Source: Nitrososphaerales archaeon TH5893 (GTDB lineage Archaea; Thermoproteota; Nitrososphaeria; Nitrososphaerales; Nitrososphaeraceae). From it: DNA of 8,054 nt. The stretch is taken from contig JAATVT010000147.1 of assembly GCA_014523685.1 (NCBI GenBank), forward strand, positions 1 through 8,054, given 5' to 3'. The position numbers and the translations under genes are program-made. The notes under the pieces were generated by a model. That model worked only from the letters and a program-made list of their open reading frames with translations, did not search any database and was not told the origin of the DNA. Shown here piece after piece: positions 5,417 through 8,054 of this stretch (positions are counted from its first letter, which is position 1; each line of letters opens with the position of its first letter).

Positions 5417-6640
5417 ATGTCACTACAAATATCCAGAATTAAAGGAATTTCGATTCGCTTACACTTCACATTAATTGTTGTTTTTTTTCTCATAACCTGG
5501 ACTCTTGCGACATATTTTATGCCAGAGCGCTCTGCCCCTAACATACTTAATCCAATCAACTACTGGATTATGGGCGCAGCAGGCGCAATTGTGCTATTCA
5601 TTTCAGTCCTTCTTCATGAATTAGCACATTCGTTAGTTGCCATGAGATATGGGCTAAAAGTCCGTCAAATAATCTTATTTATTTTTGGAGGCGTATCAGA
5701 AATTGACGAAGAAGAAAAGATTACAAAAGATTTTCGCAAGGAGTTTAAAATAGCAGTAGCCGGACCGGTTACAAGTTTTGTTATAGCAGCAACTTTAGGA
5801 AGTGTGTGGTGGGTTGTTTTCCCACAAGCAAATGCGGCAACAGTCGCCAACATAGTAGAACCCACTATGACAATACTCGTGATGGCTGAAGGTATCCTTT
5901 TTTATGGTACTGTAGCAAATTTAATTCTTGGATTATTTAACTTAATACCTGCATTTCCACTTGACGGCGGAAGAATATTGCGTGCTGCCTTGGTAAGATG
6001 GAAGAAAGACTATATTCAAGCAACAAAAATTGCAGTAAAACTTGGTATTTGGATATCTTATGGATTAATAGGAGTTGGATTTCTTTCTGTGCTGGGAGGA
6101 TCATTTACCGGTGGTTTTTGGCTAATCCTAATAGGCTGGTTTTTGATTAATGGCGCTCAATCGTATCAATATCAAAGTGAAATATCATCAGCATTAGCTC
6201 CTACAAGTTTGAAGGATATAATGAATACTAATATAATATTCATAAGACAGGGAACAAAAGTAGATGAAGCATTACGGAGCTATTTCCAGCTATATATGAA
6301 AAGTGCATTTCCAGTGCTAAGAACCGTAGATAGCACTATTGATGATCTTCATAATAATAACTTTCTTGTTGGCATGGTTACTTTAAAACAAGTTTTGGAT
6401 GTACCAGAAAAGAGCAGACGTCAGGTCAATGTAGAAGATATAATGTCTCCAAAAGATAGCTTAATTGTTATGGAGCCAAACAGAAAAGCAGATGAAGCGC
6501 TAATGCAAATGACCCAACGACATACGGGAAAGGTCTTTGTTTGCAATAAAGAAGGGCAGCTAATAGGACTAATAACTAAGACCGATATCATGAATGCAGT
6601 AGATGAAAGAAAGGAATTCGCACAAACACGTAGGAAATGA
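5417..6640 (+). CDS. Site-2 protease (M50) family metalloprotease with two C-terminal CBS domains
   Basis: This 407-residue membrane protease should cut substrates within the membrane. Its fold starts with the typical SRIKGISIRLHFTL (6-19). The zinc site is complete: HELAH (67-71) in the second hydrophobic segment and NLIPAFPLDGGR (175-186) with Asp183 as third ligand. GPVTS (116-120) is the usual conserved turn between them. Hydrophobic segments lie near 16-34, 50-72, 112-136, 151-176, 205-225 and 232-247, matching a six-helix core like that of the Methanocaldococcus jannaschii enzyme, which also carries two CBS domains. Here CBS1 spans about 262-328 (TSLKDIMNTNIIFIRQGTKV) and CBS2 about 337-395 (VEDIMSPKDSLIV, then IGLITKTDIMNAV). 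In that family the CBS pair is thought to gate activity by nucleotide binding. No PDZ domain is present. Substrates are unknown; membrane-bound transcription factors or signal-peptide remnants are usual. The ATG start keeps the family N-terminus. Confidence 0.95.
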   Translation: MSLQISRIKGISIRLHFTLIVVFFLITWTLATYFMPERSAPNILNPINYWIMGAAGAIVLFISVLLHELAHSLVAMRYGLKVRQIILFIFGGVSEIDEEEKITKDFRKEFKIAVAGPVTSFVIAATLGSVWWVVFPQANAATVANIVEPTMTILVMAEGILFYGTVANLILGLFNLIPAFPLDGGRILRAALVRWKKDYIQATKIAVKLGIWISYGLIGVGFLSVLGGSFTGGFWLILIGWFLINGAQSYQYQSEISSALAPTSLKDIMNTNIIFIRQGTKVDEALRSYFQLYMKSAFPVLRTVDSTIDDLHNNNFLVGMVTLKQVLDVPEKSRRQVNVEDIMSPKDSLIVMEPNRKADEALMQMTQRHTGKVFVCNKEGQLIGLITKTDIMNAVDERKEFAQTRRK

Positions 6641-6778
6641 CAATTGGTGTAGAGCCTTTCTAAAAGCATAGTATCAGAATCTACAGGCACACAAAGACAG
6701 GCGTGCATAGAAACTGAATTCAGAATAGGCAGATGGAGAGATGGTTAAACGGATAACATCAATATTATATGTTCAGAG

Positions 6779-6803
6779 CCTTCTCTTTTTTAGTTTTTAG
6801 TTC
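6779..6803 (+). terminator. T-rich terminator region after the site-2 protease
   Basis: A pyrimidine-rich stretch with T6 (6786-6791) and T5 (6794-6798) lies about 140 nt after the protease stop, just before the convergent membrane-protein gene. It is the first clear T-tract in the plus direction and is a typical archaeal stop signal. Confidence 0.45.
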
Positions 6804-6836
6804 TATCTCAGACTCTTAGCCAGATAAATATCCAGT

Positions 6837-7283
6837 TTACTTTCTCATTCTAAAGAATATGTAGACTAGGACAAATGGTATTGCAGCAAGTAAATAGGCG
6901 AGGATTGCCCCTGTTACAGAGGAAAGAGCGAGCTCTAGGCCTAAGTATAATGTAAAACCAGCAGGAATTAAGCCAAAAATAACAAACCTGTGACTCCTCC
7001 TCTTAAACTTCTCAAAGTCTCCATAAGGATATTGTATATGATGATAGATCACAGGCATTACAAAAAGAGATATTGCTATGGTGATAGAAAAAAGAGCTAC
7101 AACAAGTGCTATTCTATCGTCGTACTCTAGTTCATTTCTGGCAGCATTAATTGAGATGTTAAGCAAGAAGCCAAATAAGATTCCCGCAAAAGTTGTTAAT
7201 AGTGCGCTTTCTCTTAGTACTGTATCATAGTCTCGGATAAGATGGTCTTCTTTTCTCTTCTCGTAACCATTAACATCATCCAT
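6837..7283 (-). CDS. DUF6328-like four-helix integral membrane protein
   Basis: From ATG7283 the protein has 148 residues. A charged N-terminal part of about 24 residues (ending RDYDTVLRES) leads to four membrane segments: near 27-46 (LLTTFAGILFGFLLNISI), 58-80 (RIALVVALFSITIAISLFVM), 99-121 (RFVIFGLIPAGFTLYLGLEL) and 123-144 (VTGAILAYLLAAIPFVLVYI). Between segments 2 and 3 is the conserved-looking loop MPVIYHHIQYPYGDFEKFKR, where the P-x-x-Y-H-x-x pattern and the R/K-rich stretch match proteins of the DUF6328 type as I remember them. The function of that family is not established. The frame is open further upstream to a GTG at 7355, but a TATA box centred near 7317 lies 34 nt before ATG7283 and would sit inside the longer form, so the ATG is preferred. 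It is convergent with the protease gene and is probably a single-gene unit. Confidence 0.8.
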   Translation of the reverse strand: MDDVNGYEKRKEDHLIRDYDTVLRESALLTTFAGILFGFLLNISINAARNELEYDDRIALVVALFSITIAISLFVMPVIYHHIQYPYGDFEKFKRRSHRFVIFGLIPAGFTLYLGLELALSSVTGAILAYLLAAIPFVLVYIFFRMRK

Positions 7284-7312
7284 GTTACCGTGCAATAGGT
7301 TGTATGCTTTTA

Positions 7313-7321
7313 GTATATAAA
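7313..7321 (-). promoter_or_regulatory. TATA box of the DUF6328-like gene
   Basis: TTTATATAC on the minus strand is centred 34 nt before the ATG at 7281-7283, giving a leader of about 7 nt. It lies downstream of the alternative GTG at 7355 and so argues against that longer start. Confidence 0.5.
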
Positions 7322-7393
7322 GAGAGATAAAATATGAAGTTAAAGTGAGTTGCACAACTACGACAATAGCGTGTCACTTGTTATTACCATAAT

Positions 7394-7411
7394 AATTGTG
7401 TCCTCACAATT
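7394..7411. repeat. Perfect inverted repeat AATTGTG-TCCT-CACAATT
   Basis: Two 7-bp arms separated by TCCT can form a hairpin or bind a dimeric regulator. It lies about 75-90 bp upstream of the TATA box of the membrane-protein gene, so a role as an upstream operator is possible. No T-tract follows on either strand, which speaks against a terminator. Confidence 0.45.
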
Positions 7412-7495
7412 GATAAACTATCTTAGTCGTACAAGATTGATATATGGATTTGCAATTAGCATGCATCACAATGTAAATTGAAGAGGTATGCTCGT

Positions 7496-7505
7496 GCAGT
7501 ACTGC
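7496..7505. repeat. 10-bp palindrome GCAGTACTGC
   Basis: A perfect palindrome in a locally GC-richer patch (GTGCAGTACTGCGCGGTACG) of an otherwise AT-rich intergenic region. It could be a regulator site, but no gene start is close to it; the nearest is more than 200 bp away. Confidence 0.3.
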
Positions 7506-7675
7506 GCGGTACGCTGTCACATTGCCATTAAATAATAGAACCTAGTTTTTGGATTTGCTAGATATATTAACAATTGAAATAAAGATACAAGGCAGAATTG
7601 TTAGCATTTTGATCCCGGGCTTATCTCCACATGTAATTGTGCAGAGATTAACAAAGTAAGTTAAAATTACTACCA

Positions 7676-8053
7676 CTAAACTTTGACTGTGCTTTCCAAA
7701 TGTAATCTATCAAACTTAATGGCCTCTCTGATAATTGTAAATTCTACTTGTTCTGCCATCTTACTTAGTTTTGCGACATCTTCTCTGTAGTCTTCAAAAG
7801 ATGTATGTTCCTTTCTTCCCAGAAAGACTTCTTTAATTTTGTACCCGCGCAGAGCCGATTCGATTAAAAACCACACATCTATTCCCCATCCATCAGGAGA
7901 TCCTTTTGTATGTAATAGCGTCTCCCAAAGCTGCCTCCTGGCACAAACTTCTCCACTTAAAGGTTGCTCAAAATGAGATACTTCTGGGAAGAATATGTTT
8001 AACATTGGCCTTGCGATAAGCTTTGTTACGGCTGCATCTCTTGATTGTCTTTG
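7676..8053 (-). CDS. Glucosyl-3-phosphoglycerate synthase-like glycosyltransferase, C-terminal part
   Basis: The last 125 residues of a gene that enters from beyond the right edge. The stretch VTKLIARPMLNIFFPE, then QPLSGEVCARRQLWETL, then GWGIDVWFLIESAL, matches the C-terminal half of glucosyl-3-phosphoglycerate synthases (GpgS, family GT81), where the conserved PLxGE and GYG-V/I-E/D segments line the acceptor and sugar-nucleotide site. The later LGRKEHTSFEDYREDVAKLS corresponds to the region with the metal-binding histidine. Such enzymes move glucose (or mannose in relatives) from an NDP-sugar to 3-phosphoglycerate, the first step to glucosylglycerate, a compatible solute that accumulates under salt or nitrogen stress. 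Donor specificity cannot be judged because the N-terminal Rossmann half and DxD motif are outside the window. An internal ATG at 8005 is not the start, as homologous sequence continues upstream of it. The stop is TAG at 7676-7678; a phosphatase partner was not seen downstream. Confidence 0.75.
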   Translation of the reverse strand, partial: QRQSRDAAVTKLIARPMLNIFFPEVSHFEQPLSGEVCARRQLWETLLHTKGSPDGWGIDVWFLIESALRGYKIKEVFLGRKEHTSFEDYREDVAKLSKMAEQVEFTIIREAIKFDRLHLESTVKV

Positions 8054-8054
8054 A

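Larger units (their letters stand above)
7322..7675. other. Intergenic region without a recognised gene
   Basis: About 350 bases separate the membrane-protein gene from the glycosyltransferase end. No frame with coding character was found on either strand. It contains a short perfect hairpin (7394-7411), a 10-bp palindrome (7496-7505), and AT-rich stretches near 7643-7675 that could end the glycosyltransferase transcript. Confidence 0.5.

Noticed and set aside
5373..5474. Short frame starting MDENNIYMAQ that overlaps the protease start
   Set aside because: Most of it overlaps the protease in another frame, and the start coincides with the promoter region. A regulatory upstream frame cannot be excluded, but nothing supports it.
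5665..5865. Minus-strand frame within the protease gene
   Set aside because: Antisense shadow of the conserved membrane core.
6421..6708. Minus-strand frame of 95 codons
   Set aside because: Antisense to the CBS2 end of the protease; Cys-rich only by chance of the complement.
6730..6800. tRNA-like D-arm sequence (GATGGTTAAACGGATAACATC)
   Set aside because: No acceptor stem, no GGTTCGA-type T-arm and no plausible anticodon arm follow it, so it is not a tRNA gene.

Overview
The window looks like AT-rich archaeal chromosome from an ammonia-oxidising thaumarchaeon (Nitrososphaerota), probably of the Nitrososphaera/Nitrosocosmicus kind. The grounds are TATA-like boxes about 25-37 nt before most start codons with almost no leader and no Shine-Dalgarno sequence, an ArnR1-like winged-helix protein, a CBS-bearing site-2 protease of the archaeal type, a DUF6328-like membrane protein, and small cysteine-rich proteins of a kind I associate with this group. 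The lineage is inferred; there is no rRNA or other marker gene here.

Layout. The left edge (1-139, +) is the tail of an unidentified protein. It faces a minus-strand reading frame (74-422) that looks like a decayed small membrane-protein gene. From 613 to 3688 five reading frames lie on the minus strand: nicotinate phosphoribosyltransferase (pncB-like, with an unusual polyserine insert), a two-CBS-domain protein, a 51-codon open stretch that continues the frame of the next gene beyond its stop, that winged-helix gene, and a Cys/His-rich small protein. A plus-strand single-CBS gene at 3814-4136 appears frameshifted. A minus-strand secreted or membrane-anchored acidic protein follows (4363-4899). 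On the plus strand come a 44-48 residue protein ending in a CxCxxC motif (5224-5370) and a full-length site-2 protease with two CBS domains (5417-6640). The right part has a four-helix membrane protein (6837-7283, -) and the C-terminal part of a glucosyl-3-phosphoglycerate-synthase-like glycosyltransferase (7676-8053, -), cut by the window edge.

How it fits together. This is mostly single-gene transcription units with their own promoters rather than one operon. Three of the genes carry CBS domains, which commonly bind adenosine nucleotides, and one makes an NAD precursor, so an adenylate or NAD status theme is possible but unproven. The small CxCxxC protein sits 46 bp before the site-2 protease on the same strand and may belong with it. 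The glycosyltransferase points to compatible-solute (glucosylglycerate-type) synthesis. No rRNA, tRNA, CRISPR array, insertion sequence or phage gene was recognised. Nothing here is clearly a new system; the small Cys-motif proteins, the broken or interrupted reading frames and the polyserine insert are the points worth checking.
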